A DNA stretch of 64,000 nucleotides from Paludibacteraceae bacterium (lineage in GTDB: Bacteria; Bacteroidota; Bacteroidia; Bacteroidales; Paludibacteraceae). The stretch spans positions 1-64,000 of the forward strand of contig JAFSKL010000019.1 of assembly GCA_017448985.1 (NCBI GenBank). The letters are read 5' to 3'. The position numbers were made by a program, and so were the translations under genes. Below are positions 8,307-15,662 of this stretch, piece after piece. The notes under the pieces are model-generated. The model had not been told where the DNA came from. It searched no databases and saw nothing but the letters and a program-made list of their open reading frames with translations. Numbering within the stretch: the stretch's first letter is position 1; each line of letters begins with the position of its first letter.

Positions 8307-9278
8307 TTATCTATAGCATTCTTTGCAGATGGACGGTTGCTCTTTGAGCGCAGCACGCCGGAAAGCATTCGCTTTGTCATTGCCAAACAATTCCTTCAGC
8401 GGCGCGTTCATAATGTTGCCGTGCGCAAACTGATGCCCTTTGTCATAGCAACAAGGCAGGACCTCGCCGTTGGTCGTTATCACCACTCCACTCCACACAC
8501 GCCGACAGCCTTTACGCAGTCTCTTGCGATGAAAGAGTCCGTCTTTGCCCATCGTATATCGGCTGAACCGTTCCTCCGACGGCATCAATGGATGCCCGTT
8601 CCGGTAGTCATACAGTTGCGCCGTTTTGAATACCAGCCTGTCTGCGCCAAGGGCCTTGTATTCATGTTTGAACTGTGCCCATTCACGCTCGTTGGTCCTC
8701 AAACGCAGGCATTGAAGCTCTATCGTCATGCGACCACGCAGTTGGTCCTTCGCCTCACGCAGATAATGCAAAGCCGCTTTGCATTTATCGAGACTTCCGC
8801 CGACACGATAGGCTTCGTACGTAGCTTGCGTCAGTCCGTCCATAGACACGATAATACGGTCAAGTCCCGACTTGACCAGCGCTTCCGCCAAATCCGGGGT
8901 TATGGCCTGCGCATTGGTAGAAAGGATGGTATAGATTCCCGCCTCGTGCGCCTCTGTCACCATCTGCGGCAGATCTTTATTCAACAGAGGTTCGCCCTGG
9001 AAATAGAACTGCACGACAAGCGCCGTCTCACGAATCTCTCCCAACACACGTTGCCACACCTCGCGCGACATGGTCCTTTCACCATTCACCTTTCTCCTTT
9101 CACTTTCCCCCATTCCCACCGGACAAGCCGGGCATTTCAACTGGCAAACAGCGGCAGGCTCAACGGACACGAACACAGGCCCATGAAAGATACGCACTGA
9201 ACCGAAACGGCCCAGTGCATAACTTGCATAACATCGGATGGCGTTAAGCACACGGTATTTTGTTAACACGACGCTCAT
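8307..9278 (-). CDS. Radical SAM protein with SPASM-like C-terminus
   Basis: About 323 residues when started at the ATG at 9278 (MSVVLTKYRV); an in-frame ATG at 9326 lies deeper inside rpiB and is less likely. CQLKCPAC is the CxxxCxxC site for the SAM-binding 4Fe-4S cluster. FQGEPLLN and STNAQ are usual radical SAM strands. The C-terminal cysteines (KGCRRVW, GEVLPCCYD, ICKEC) suggest an auxiliary SPASM cluster. Such proteins modify peptides or small molecules; the substrate is unknown. The first 30 or so bp overlap rpiB. A Glu/Arg/Lys-rich stretch after the cluster motif is encoded by low-complexity purine-rich DNA near 9064-9105. Confidence 0.85.
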   Translation of the reverse strand: MSVVLTKYRVLNAIRCYASYALGRFGSVRIFHGPVFVSVEPAAVCQLKCPACPVGMGESERRKVNGERTMSREVWQRVLGEIRETALVVQFYFQGEPLLNKDLPQMVTEAHEAGIYTILSTNAQAITPDLAEALVKSGLDRIIVSMDGLTQATYEAYRVGGSLDKCKAALHYLREAKDQLRGRMTIELQCLRLRTNEREWAQFKHEYKALGADRLVFKTAQLYDYRNGHPLMPSEERFSRYTMGKDGLFHRKRLRKGCRRVWSGVVITTNGEVLPCCYDKGHQFAHGNIMNAPLKELFGNDKANAFRRAALKEQPSICKECYR

Positions 9279-9693
9279 GACGGCCGCCTTCAAAATCCGT
9301 TTGGAAGAAGGTACGAACGATGTCAAGTGCTTTCACAGCAGAGATGAAGTTTGCAGGCAAACCGAGCACATTAGCGTTGTTGTGCTGACGCGCGAGTTCC
9401 GCCAACTTGGTGTCCCAGCAAAGCGCAGCACGAATACCCTGATGCTTGTTAGCACTCATGCAGATGCCGTTACCCGTTGAGCAGATAATAATACCGAACT
9501 CATACTCGCCACGCTCCACAGCCTCAGCTAACGGGTGTGCGAAATCCGGATAATCACAACTCTCGGTCGATGAACAACCGAAATCTTTCACTCTGGCACC
9601 GTTGTCCTCGAGGAACAACTGAACCTGTTGTTTGAGCGCAAAGCCGGCATGGTCACTGGCCAGCGCAATCGTCATTTCAGAAAATGGTTTCAT
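9244..9693 (-). CDS. rpiB: Ribose-5-phosphate isomerase B
   Basis: 149 residues, normal for RpiB. The sequence shows LASDHAGFALK at the start, SCDYPDFAHPLA, the phosphate/active-site loop IIICSTGNGICMSANK with the catalytic Cys, and a C-terminal GRHERRV. It interconverts ribose 5-phosphate and ribulose 5-phosphate in the pentose phosphate pathway. Translation may start at M1 or at M7 (MTIALASDHAG); both fit. It lies 28 nt after marC and overlaps the following radical SAM gene, so it sits inside a four-gene operon. Confidence 0.94.
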   Translation of the reverse strand: MKPFSEMTIALASDHAGFALKQQVQLFLEDNGARVKDFGCSSTESCDYPDFAHPLAEAVERGEYEFGIIICSTGNGICMSANKHQGIRAALCWDTKLAELARQHNNANVLGLPANFISAVKALDIVRTFFQTDFEGGRHERRVNKIPCA

Positions 9694-9721
9694 ATCAGCT
9701 AAATCTTACTAATCGTACATT

Positions 9722-10333
9722 TTAGAAGACGACGGCCAAATTGCCGAACATCAGTTTACATGCAATGGCGAGCACGATGATTCCGAAGAACTTACGGATT
9801 ATATAAAGCGCCGTCGCACCCAGATACTTGGTCAGCCAATTCGTTCCGACCAGCGTCAAGTAGAGCACTAACATACACAGCAACAGCGATATACAAAGGT
9901 TGCAGATGCTGTATTCTGCGGTAATGGCAAGCAGCGCCGTGAAAGCGCCCGGACCTGCATACATCGGAAAAGCAAGCGGCACAATCGTGCTCGCTTCACT
10001 CAGTTCGCCTTCCAGTTTGTCGTTCTGAAAAATAGTGATGTCGAGAATCATCTCCAGCGCCATGAGGAAGATGATGAAGCCGCCGGCGATAGCGAAATAC
10101 TCGATTTGCACACCAAAGAGTTTGAGAATCCATTCGCCGAGGAAAAGAAACGCCAAAAGGATTACAAAACTGGCGAGCGTCACCTTCAACGGATGAATCT
10201 TGATGCCCTTCTGCTTCATCGAAATGGTAACAGGAATGTTACCAAACGGATCGATGATGGCAATCAAGAAGACAAACGACGAAAGCACTTGCCAGATGTC
10301 AAAATCACCGAAAAATGCGTGTAGTGTTTCCAT
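9722..10333 (-). CDS. MarC-family integral membrane protein
   Basis: 203 residues with about six hydrophobic segments. The family hallmark IDPFGNIPVTISM is near residue 27, followed by IAGGFIIFLMALEMI and VPLAFPMYAGPGAFTALL. MarC-family proteins sit in the inner membrane. The name comes from multiple antibiotic resistance, but the role is not settled and they are not established drug exporters. It is the first gene of the leftward operon and is driven by a promoter that overlaps the efp promoter on the other strand. Confidence 0.9.
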   Translation of the reverse strand: METLHAFFGDFDIWQVLSSFVFLIAIIDPFGNIPVTISMKQKGIKIHPLKVTLASFVILLAFLFLGEWILKLFGVQIEYFAIAGGFIIFLMALEMILDITIFQNDKLEGELSEASTIVPLAFPMYAGPGAFTALLAITAEYSICNLCISLLLCMLVLYLTLVGTNWLTKYLGATALYIIRKFFGIIVLAIACKLMFGNLAVVF

Positions 10334-10352
10334 AAAATATCAAATTAGCGTA

Positions 10353-10400
10353 CAAAATTACAAAAATTCTTGCATATATGCAAATTTTTTACTAATTTTG
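10353..10400. promoter_or_regulatory. Overlapping divergent promoters for marC and efp sharing a palindromic -33
   Basis: Rightward: TTG (10370-10372), 20 bp, TAATTTTG (10393-10400). Leftward: TTG (complement of 10381-10383), 20 bp, TAATTTTG (complement of 10353-10360). Both -33 elements are the two ends of the 14-bp palindrome TTGCATATATGCAA (10370-10383), so the two polymerase sites should exclude each other. Confidence 0.8.
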
Positions 10401-10456
10401 CAGCGATTTTCTAAAAATAATTGAAAAAATAGTAACAACAAATAGTAAAAGACTTT

Positions 10457-11020
10457 ATGATTAACAGCCAAGACATTAAGAACGGTGTTTGCATTCGTAT
10501 GGACGGCCGTTTGTATTTCGTAATTGAGTTCTTGCACGTTAAGCCGGGCAAGGGCAATACTATTATGCGTGTTAAATTCAAAGATGTAGTGGACGGCCGC
10601 GTTTTGGAGCGCCGCTTCAATATCGGCGAGAAACTGGAAGACGTACGCGTGGAGCGTCGTCCTTATCAGTTCTTGTACAAAGAGGGCGAAGACTACATCT
10701 TCATGAACAACGAGACTTTTGAGCAAGTGCCTATCGCTCACGACCTGATTACCGGCGTTGATTTCCTCAAAGAGGGATTCACCGTAGATGTCGTTTCTGA
10801 CGCTACTACTGACACTATTCTGTTTGCCGAACTGCCGACTAAAGTTGAGTTGGCTGTCGCTTACACCGAGCCGGGTCTGAAGGGAGATACGGCCACCAAC
10901 ACACTCAAACCGGCTACGTTGGAGACGGGCGCAGAGATTCGTGTGCCGCTGTTCATCAACGAGGGAGAGATTGTTCGCGTGGACACCCGCGACGGAAGCT
11001 ATTGCGAACGTGTTCGATAA
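10457..11020 (+). CDS. efp: Translation elongation factor P
   Basis: 187 residues with the three beta-barrel domains of EF-P. The domain I tip loop KPGKGN carries Lys32, the residue modified in EF-Ps of the lysine type. The C-terminus GETGAEIRVP-like stretch (ETGAEIRVPLFINEGE) and GSYCERVR are typical. It rescues ribosomes stalled at polyproline. TonB in this window has a run of seven prolines and would be a natural client. There is no Shine-Dalgarno before the ATG, as usual for the phylum. Its last 65 bp overlap tcdA on the opposite strand. Confidence 0.95.
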   Translation: MINSQDIKNGVCIRMDGRLYFVIEFLHVKPGKGNTIMRVKFKDVVDGRVLERRFNIGEKLEDVRVERRPYQFLYKEGEDYIFMNNETFEQVPIAHDLITGVDFLKEGFTVDVVSDATTDTILFAELPTKVELAVAYTEPGLKGDTATNTLKPATLETGAEIRVPLFINEGEIVRVDTRDGSYCERVR

Positions 11021-11726
11021 CGAGCCCTGCTAACGTGCAGCCGAAGACGGCTGTTACCTGCATCAGCGAGCCTCGTGACTCACAACGCTGTGCCTGTTCT
11101 AAGGAATAGACGCAGCGTATTTTTTTGGACGGCTTGACGCCGAGACGCTTCATCCGTTCGCGTACCGCTCTCGCCAGCGCATCGCCTTTGACCGACATCA
11201 ACTCGCCCGTCGTCACTTGCGTCGGGTCAAAACGCAGCGCCGCCCCCATACTACTATATATATTTAACGCGCGCACGCGTGACGCACGCAAGAGCAAGTC
11301 CGTCTTGTCACTCACGCTGTCGATAGCATCAATCAGGTAGTCATATGACGACAACTCTAAGTCCATTTCTCCTTGTTCATTTTCCATTGGACTTTGTCCA
11401 TTTTCCATTGTCCCTTGTCCTTTGTACATGGCATTGATGGCCACAATCTCCGCCTCGGGATTGATTGTGAGCAAGCGTTCACGCAAGGCCTCCACTTTTG
11501 GCAAACCCATTGTACTTTGCGTAGCGGGTAACTGCCGATTGAGATTAGACGGTTGTACCGTATCGCCATCTACGATCGTCAGGTGAGTCAAACCTGTACG
11601 AATCAGCGTCTCAGCAGCCCACGAACCGACACCGCCTACGCCGAAGAGAATGACTCGCTTCGAACGCAAGGCTTCCAGTACTTCGGAGCCCAATAAAGCT
11701 TCACTTCGAGAGAAAAAATCGTCCAT
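10956..11726 (-). CDS. tcdA: tRNA threonylcarbamoyladenosine dehydratase
   Basis: A 256-residue ThiF/E1-like enzyme. The nucleotide-binding loop GVGGVGSWAAETLIRTG, IVDGDTVQPSNLNRQ, YDYLIDAIDSVSDK and SRGSLMQVTAVFG identify TcdA (CsdL), which cyclises t6A to ct6A at tRNA position 37. I choose the ATG at 11726 (MDDFFSRSEALLG), because the in-frame ATG at 11747 lies inside the -7 box. Residues near 100-118 contain an in-frame tandem repeat (M-E-N-G-Q, M-E-N-E-Q) from three 21-bp units at 11361-11423 that the family does not normally have. The 3' end overlaps efp by 65 bp. Confidence 0.92.
   Translation of the reverse strand: MDDFFSRSEALLGSEVLEALRSKRVILFGVGGVGSWAAETLIRTGLTHLTIVDGDTVQPSNLNRQLPATQSTMGLPKVEALRERLLTINPEAEIVAINAMYKGQGTMENGQSPMENEQGEMDLELSSYDYLIDAIDSVSDKTDLLLRASRVRALNIYSSMGAALRFDPTQVTTGELMSVKGDALARAVRERMKRLGVKPSKKIRCVYSLEQAQRCESRGSLMQVTAVFGCTLAGLVIEHVRNSFRRGCPREQSLPR
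11361..11423 (-). repeat. Three 21-bp tandem units inside tcdA
   Basis: Units at 11361-11381, 11382-11402 and 11403-11423 share a T-T-C-C-A-T-T core on the plus strand. They add seven residues each and keep tcdA in frame. Confidence 0.65.
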
Positions 11727-11744
11727 ATTCCTATAAATCCGGTG

Positions 11745-11775
11745 CAAAAGTACAAAAAAATACGCATTTATGCAA
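11745..11775 (-). promoter_or_regulatory. Promoter of tcdA
   Basis: Minus strand TTG (11773-11775), 20-bp spacer, TACTTTTG (11745-11752). Its position excludes the upstream start at 11747. Confidence 0.75.
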
Positions 11776-11792
11776 AAAAAATCACCAAAAAT

Positions 11793-11823
11793 TTGGTCAA
11801 TTCAAAAAAAAGCAGTACTTTTG
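11793..11823 (+). promoter_or_regulatory. Promoter of the leader / tRNA-Leu / rpsU transcript
   Basis: TTG (11793-11795), 20-bp spacer, TACTTTTG (11816-11823). No other -7 box is seen before rpsU, so this promoter probably drives the whole unit. Confidence 0.7.
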
Positions 11824-11861
11824 CACGCTTTTTTGTCGCAGGACAACTCCTCATACATGTT

Positions 11862-11981
11862 CCTGAACCCTGTTCAGGGGTGAGTATTCGGAGAGTCTCT
11901 GCTCTCCCCACCACAAACAGCCGAAGGCTTGGTTTGTGTCGGGGACCCCAAAGTAAACCAAGGAGCAAAGCGACTGTTTGC
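11862..11981 (+). ncRNA. Candidate structured RNA upstream of tRNA-Leu
   Basis: Three strong consecutive hairpins: CCTGAAC/GTTCAGG (11862-11878, 3-nt loop); GGAGAG/CTCTCC (11890-11907); and CACAAAC-AGCC-GAA-GGCT-TG-GTTTGTG with outer CCCC/GGGG (11906-11944). They are followed by GTAAACCAAGGAG and CGACTGTTTGC (11953-11981), a block repeated before rpsU. No protein frame explains them. I do not recognise a known RNA family. Confidence 0.45.
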
Positions 11982-12060
11982 TATGGGGAAAGCGTAGCAT
12001 AGAATGTAGCGCTATCACGAGTGCAGAGCACGAAGTCGCGCGAGTTCTGATGCAAGCGAC

Positions 12061-12140
12061 GCCCAGGTGGCGGAATTGGTAGACGCGTTGGTCTCAAACA
12101 CCAATGGGAAACCGTGCCGGTTCGATCCCGGCCCTGGGTA
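12061..12140 (+). tRNA. tRNA-Leu (anticodon CAA)
   Basis: Acceptor GCCCAGG (12061-12067) pairs with CCTGGGT (12133-12139), with discriminator A at 12140. The anticodon arm is TTGGT-CTCAAAC-ACCAA, giving CAA. The T arm is GCCGG-TTCGATC-CCGGC. The variable arm is GGGAAACC. CCA is not encoded. Confidence 0.95.
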
Positions 12141-12146
12141 CTCGTC

Positions 12147-12202
12147 AGAAGTGGCTTACGACGATTGCGTTACTACGTAACTTATGTAGTCGCCGCACTT
12201 CT
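12147..12202 (+). promoter_or_regulatory. Leader structure with mutually exclusive inner hairpins
   Basis: An outer stem AGAAGTG (12147-12153) / CACTTCT (12196-12202) encloses two alternative hairpins that share bases: GTTAC/GTAAC (12169-12181) or ACTAC/GTAGT (12172-12190). This suggests a switchable spacer between tRNA-Leu and rpsU. Confidence 0.4.
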
Positions 12203-12208
12203 TCCTCT

Positions 12209-12246
12209 CCGATAAAAAACTTTCACCCGCTCAAGTTTTTCATCGG
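12209..12246 (+). terminator. Long hairpin, possible terminator or attenuator before rpsU
   Basis: CCGAT-A-AAAAACTT (12209-12222) pairs with AAGTTTTT-C-ATCGG (12233-12246): 13 pairs with one mismatch. A clear U-run is missing, so it may be a leader structure rather than a true end. Confidence 0.45.
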
Positions 12247-12277
12247 TATTATTAACAACTAAAAAAAGAATCGGGAC

Positions 12278-12307
12278 GTAAACCAAGGAGTTTTAACGAC
12301 TGTTTGC
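12278..12307 (+). repeat. Second copy of the GTAAACCAAGGAG...CGACTGTTTGC block
   Basis: Matches 11953-11981 except for a short central variable stretch. It lies in the rpsU leader, 94 nt before the start codon. Confidence 0.65.
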
Positions 12308-12341
12308 GGACCGAAGAGCGGAGACCCCGAGAGACTTACCG

Positions 12342-12395
12342 ATACGACGAGGTCGTATTGCAGTCCGAGGGAGATGAACGCGAGAAAGGAGGTGT
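12342..12395 (+). promoter_or_regulatory. rpsU leader hairpin and exceptional Shine-Dalgarno
   Basis: A 7-bp stem ATACGAC/GTCGTAT with a 3-nt loop lies at 12342-12358. AGAAAGGAGGTGT at 12383-12395 is complementary over 13 nt to the 16S 3' end as I recall it for Bacteroidetes, 5 nt before the ATG. No other gene in the window shows a comparable site. Confidence 0.75.
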
Positions 12396-12400
12396 ATGCA

Positions 12401-12595
12401 ATGATTATCGTTCCTGTTAAAGAAGGTGAGAACATCGAACGCGCGATTAAGAAATTCAAACGCAAATTCGATAAGACGGGTGTCATCAAGGAGCTCCGTC
12501 GTCGTCAGCAGTTCGACAAACCGAGCGAACTGAAGCGAGTTAAGATGGCGCACGCTAAGTATGTGCAATCGTTGCACGCTCACGACGATATGTAA
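12401..12595 (+). CDS. rpsU: Small ribosomal subunit protein bS21
   Basis: 64 residues, MIIVPVKEGENIERAIKKFK then RRRQQFDKPSELKRVKMAH, the normal bS21 sequence. The start is the ATG at 12401, set by the strong Shine-Dalgarno; an in-frame ATG at 12374 would lie upstream of that site. In Bacteroidetes ribosomes bS21 helps to hide the anti-Shine-Dalgarno of 16S rRNA, and rpsU is one of the few genes that keeps a strong site, which allows feedback control. This copy fits that model. It ends exactly where recG, on the other strand, also ends (12595/12596). Confidence 0.96.
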   Translation: MIIVPVKEGENIERAIKKFKRKFDKTGVIKELRRRQQFDKPSELKRVKMAHAKYVQSLHAHDDM

Positions 12596-14689
12596 TTAAC
12601 TGATATCGCCCCAATCATAAGCCTGCTTGATCCGTAAAAGGTCAAGTTGGTTTTTGTATATGCGGTTCATCTCATCCTCAAGCAGCGGATCTTGGTCAAG
12701 GATATCCAACGCCGCTTGCCGTGCGAGCGAGACGAGTTGTCCGTCCGTAGCGAGGTTGGCTATATGTAACTCAAACGGCGTTCCTGATTGCAATGTGCCT
12801 TGCAAGTCACCCGGACCACGCAGTTGCAGATCCGCTTCCGCGATACGGAATCCGTCATTCGTCGCCACCATGATATCCATCCGCTTGCGCGTGTCGGACG
12901 TCAACTCCATGTTGGTCAGCAGCAAGCAGTAACTCTGGTCCGCTCCACGCCCTACACGACCGCGCAACTGATGCAACTGACTCAGCCCGAAGCGCTCGGC
13001 GTTCTGAATCATCATCACCGTCGCATTGGGCACATTCACACCCACTTCGATGACCGTCGTAGCTACGAGAATCTGCGTCTCACCATTCACAAAACGCTGC
13101 ATCTGAAAATCCTTGTCGGAGGCCTTCATCTTGCCGTGAACCATCGAGATCTTATAATTCGGAAACGCCTCGCATAACTCGTTGAATCCATTCTCCAGAT
13201 CCTGCAAGTCCATTTTCTCACTCTCTTTGATGAGCGGATATACAACATATATCTGCCGCCCTTCATCTATCTGCTTGCGCATGAAAGAATAGACTTGCGC
13301 ACGACGGCGGATGTCATAATGAATCGTCTGTACGGGTTTGCGTCCGGGCGGTAACTCGTCAATGACCGACACCTGCAAATCGCCGTAAACGGTCATCGCT
13401 AACGTACGGGGAATAGGCGTAGCCGTCATGACCAACACATGCGGAGGCGTCTGGTTCTTTGTCCAGAGCCGCGCCCGTTGCGCCACACCGAAACGATGCT
13501 GCTCGTCAATCACCACAAAACCCAAGTTCTGCCATTGAACGGTATCCTCCAATAACGCGTGCGTACCTATTAATATATGTATCGTGCCGTTCATCAGACC
13601 GTTGTGAATAGGCACACGGTTCTTGAGCGACGTGGAACCCGTCAACAGCGCCACATGCACGGCATCGCCAAGCGGTGCCAGAAACGCTTTGAGGGTTTCG
13701 TAATGTTGATTCGCCAGAATCTCCGTAGGCGCCATGATACAAGTCTGATAGCCGTTATCTACCGCCAAGAGACAACAGAGCAACGCCACCAGCGTCTTGC
13801 CAGAACCCACATCGCCCTGCAACAGACGGTTCATCTGATGACCGGACTTGAGATCGTCGTGAATCTCGTGAATGACACGCTTCTGTGCACCCGTTAACTC
13901 AAACGGCAGGGACTTGTACAACGCATGAAAACGGTTGCCCACTATGGGCATCGCGAATCCCGGATTCTGTTCCCGACGCTTCATCTGCCTCAGGATCTGC
14001 ATCTGGACATAGAACAGCTCCTCGAACTTGAGCCGTGCCCGGGCTTTCTGCATCGACAGCGTGTCTTTCGGGAAATGCACATTGATCAGCGCGTCGGTCA
14101 GACTCATCAAACGGTACTTCTGCAGCACATCCGCCCCGATCGTATCCGGCACACCCGCTTTCAGGTCCGGCAACAAGTCGGCAATGATAGCACGCATCGC
14201 CTTCGAGTTCATGCCGACACGCTTCATCTTCTCCGTCGTGTTGTAGTACGGTTCCAGACCTTGCGTCATCTCCGGTGTCACTTTGGACATCGGCGTCAAT
14301 TCGGGATGAACGAAGTTATAGACATGCTGAAACCGACTCGGCTTGCCGAAAAGCAGGTATTTGATACCTCGCTGTAACTTGACGTACTTCACTCCTTGAA
14401 ACCACACCAACTCACACTGATGCGTCCCGTCAAAGAACGTGGCACTCAAGCGTTGCGCCTTGCCGATACCGACGGTGTGCCACTCAGTCACTTCGCCGAT
14501 AATCTGCACGTACGTATCTTCGTCGTCCAACTCGGCGATGCGGTAGAACCGGCTCCGGTCGATGTACTTATAGGGATATTGACGCAGCATGTCCATCGCC
14601 GTGCGTACGTCGAGTTCTGAATGAAGAATGTCGGCACGTTTGGCACCGACATTCTTACAATACGTTATATCTCTATAAGCTAAATCCAT
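12596..14689 (-). CDS. recG: ATP-dependent DNA helicase RecG
   Basis: 697 residues, normal for RecG. An N-terminal wedge/OB region (VQIIGEVTEWHTVG) precedes the helicase core: motif I GDVGSGKT, motif Ia APTEILANQH, motif II DEQH, motif III MTATPIPRTLA, motif V VATTVIEVGVNVPNA and motif VI QLRGRVGRG. It ends with the TRG-region LRGPGDLQGTLQSG. It remodels stalled replication forks and Holliday junctions. It begins 37 nt after the tonB stop with no promoter box between, so it is probably read from the tonB promoter. Confidence 0.96.
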   Translation of the reverse strand: MDLAYRDITYCKNVGAKRADILHSELDVRTAMDMLRQYPYKYIDRSRFYRIAELDDEDTYVQIIGEVTEWHTVGIGKAQRLSATFFDGTHQCELVWFQGVKYVKLQRGIKYLLFGKPSRFQHVYNFVHPELTPMSKVTPEMTQGLEPYYNTTEKMKRVGMNSKAMRAIIADLLPDLKAGVPDTIGADVLQKYRLMSLTDALINVHFPKDTLSMQKARARLKFEELFYVQMQILRQMKRREQNPGFAMPIVGNRFHALYKSLPFELTGAQKRVIHEIHDDLKSGHQMNRLLQGDVGSGKTLVALLCCLLAVDNGYQTCIMAPTEILANQHYETLKAFLAPLGDAVHVALLTGSTSLKNRVPIHNGLMNGTIHILIGTHALLEDTVQWQNLGFVVIDEQHRFGVAQRARLWTKNQTPPHVLVMTATPIPRTLAMTVYGDLQVSVIDELPPGRKPVQTIHYDIRRRAQVYSFMRKQIDEGRQIYVVYPLIKESEKMDLQDLENGFNELCEAFPNYKISMVHGKMKASDKDFQMQRFVNGETQILVATTVIEVGVNVPNATVMMIQNAERFGLSQLHQLRGRVGRGADQSYCLLLTNMELTSDTRKRMDIMVATNDGFRIAEADLQLRGPGDLQGTLQSGTPFELHIANLATDGQLVSLARQAALDILDQDPLLEDEMNRIYKNQLDLLRIKQAYDWGDIS

Positions 14690-14726
14690 TGTTCCGAATG
14701 GCTGCTCAGGTCCGGAGCCACTCCGA

Positions 14727-15404
14727 TTACTGTAGTTTGAAGTTAACCGGCACGGTATATTTTACGCGCACGGGTTTACCACGTTGCTTACCGGGTTTCC
14801 ATTTCGGCATGGTCTTGATGACACGAACGGCCTCTTTGTCCAGCGAGGGATCACCACCGGAGCGAACAACCTCTACATCGACAATCGAACCGTCTTTGTT
14901 CACCACGAACTGGCAGATGACACGACCTTGGATTCCGTTCTCCTGCGCGATAACCGGATACTTCACGTTCTCGCTCAGGTACTTAAACAAGGCTTGCTGA
15001 CCACCCGGGAACTCAGGCATCGACTCAACGACTACGAAGACCACTTCTTCTTCCTCTTCCTCTACCGGAGCCTCTACCGGCGCAGCAATCACCACTTCGG
15101 TCTCGGTCTCCTCCGTAGATACCTCAATCGTCTCGGTCTCAACGTTATCCTCTACCACGTTCAACACTTCCACTTCCTGAACTGCAGGAGGTGGGGGAGG
15201 CGGAGGAGTCTCTTGACTCGTCTGCTGAATCTCTACCTCTTCCTCAAAGAGGAACTCCGTGTCCGTTACCTCATACTTGGTAACCTCTTTCTCTGTCCAC
15301 TCCAGAGCCACATAAACGAGGCTGAGCACAAATACCAAACCCATCAATACATAGATGACTTTGTCATTCTCCAAACTCGCTTTTTCAGATTTCTTTACTT
15401 GCAT
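14727..15404 (-). CDS. tonB: Energy transducer TonB
   Basis: 225 residues. One transmembrane helix at about 16-34 follows a short cytoplasmic Lys-rich end. A periplasmic linker with a run of seven prolines and long Glu/Val-rich stretches comes next, then the C-terminal TonB domain (SMPEFPGGQQALFKYLSENVKYP, GRVICQFVVNKDGS, SLDKEAVRVIKTMPKWKPG). It passes proton-motive energy from ExbBD to outer-membrane receptors such as the one at 30344. exbB and exbD are not adjacent. A perfect promoter lies at 15443-15473. Confidence 0.93.
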   Translation of the reverse strand: MQVKKSEKASLENDKVIYVLMGLVFVLSLVYVALEWTEKEVTKYEVTDTEFLFEEEVEIQQTSQETPPPPPPPAVQEVEVLNVVEDNVETETIEVSTEETETEVVIAAPVEAPVEEEEEEVVFVVVESMPEFPGGQQALFKYLSENVKYPVIAQENGIQGRVICQFVVNKDGSIVDVEVVRSGGDPSLDKEAVRVIKTMPKWKPGKQRGKPVRVKYTVPVNFKLQ

Positions 15405-15442
15405 ATCTCGTGTTTTTTAGGTCGTTGAACTAAAATCGGCTA

Positions 15443-15473
15443 CAAAATTACAATAAATTTTTCATATACGCAA
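15443..15473 (-). promoter_or_regulatory. Promoter of tonB
   Basis: Minus strand TTG (15471-15473), 20-bp spacer, TAATTTTG (15443-15450). Confidence 0.75.
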
Positions 15474-15578
15474 ATTTTTATGCAAAATTCTGCACTTTCA
15501 TGTGATTTATATCCTAAAAAAATACACTATGTGCAAAAAATATGTCAATTTTTCCACATATTATTGCAAAAAATGTAG

Positions 15579-15586
15579 TACCTTTG
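15579..15586 (+). promoter_or_regulatory. -7 box of uxaC without a matching -33
   Basis: TACCTTTG is perfect, but there is no TTG 19-21 bp upstream, unlike nearly all other promoters here. This fits activator-dependent or inducible expression, an inference. Confidence 0.55.
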
Positions 15587-15662
15587 CACCGTGATAAAAT
15601 GCGCACGCGCAATTTGTACGCCAATTAACAATTTACAGCTTAACAATTTAACTCTTAATATT

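Noticed and set aside
8304..9200. 298-aa plus-strand frame opposite the radical SAM gene
   Set aside because: His/Arg-rich nonsense typical of antisense translation; the minus-strand gene has the CxxxCxxC site.
11742..12002. Small frames on both strands in the tRNA-Leu leader
   Set aside because: The segment is dominated by perfect RNA hairpins, and the frames lack motifs and sensible starts.
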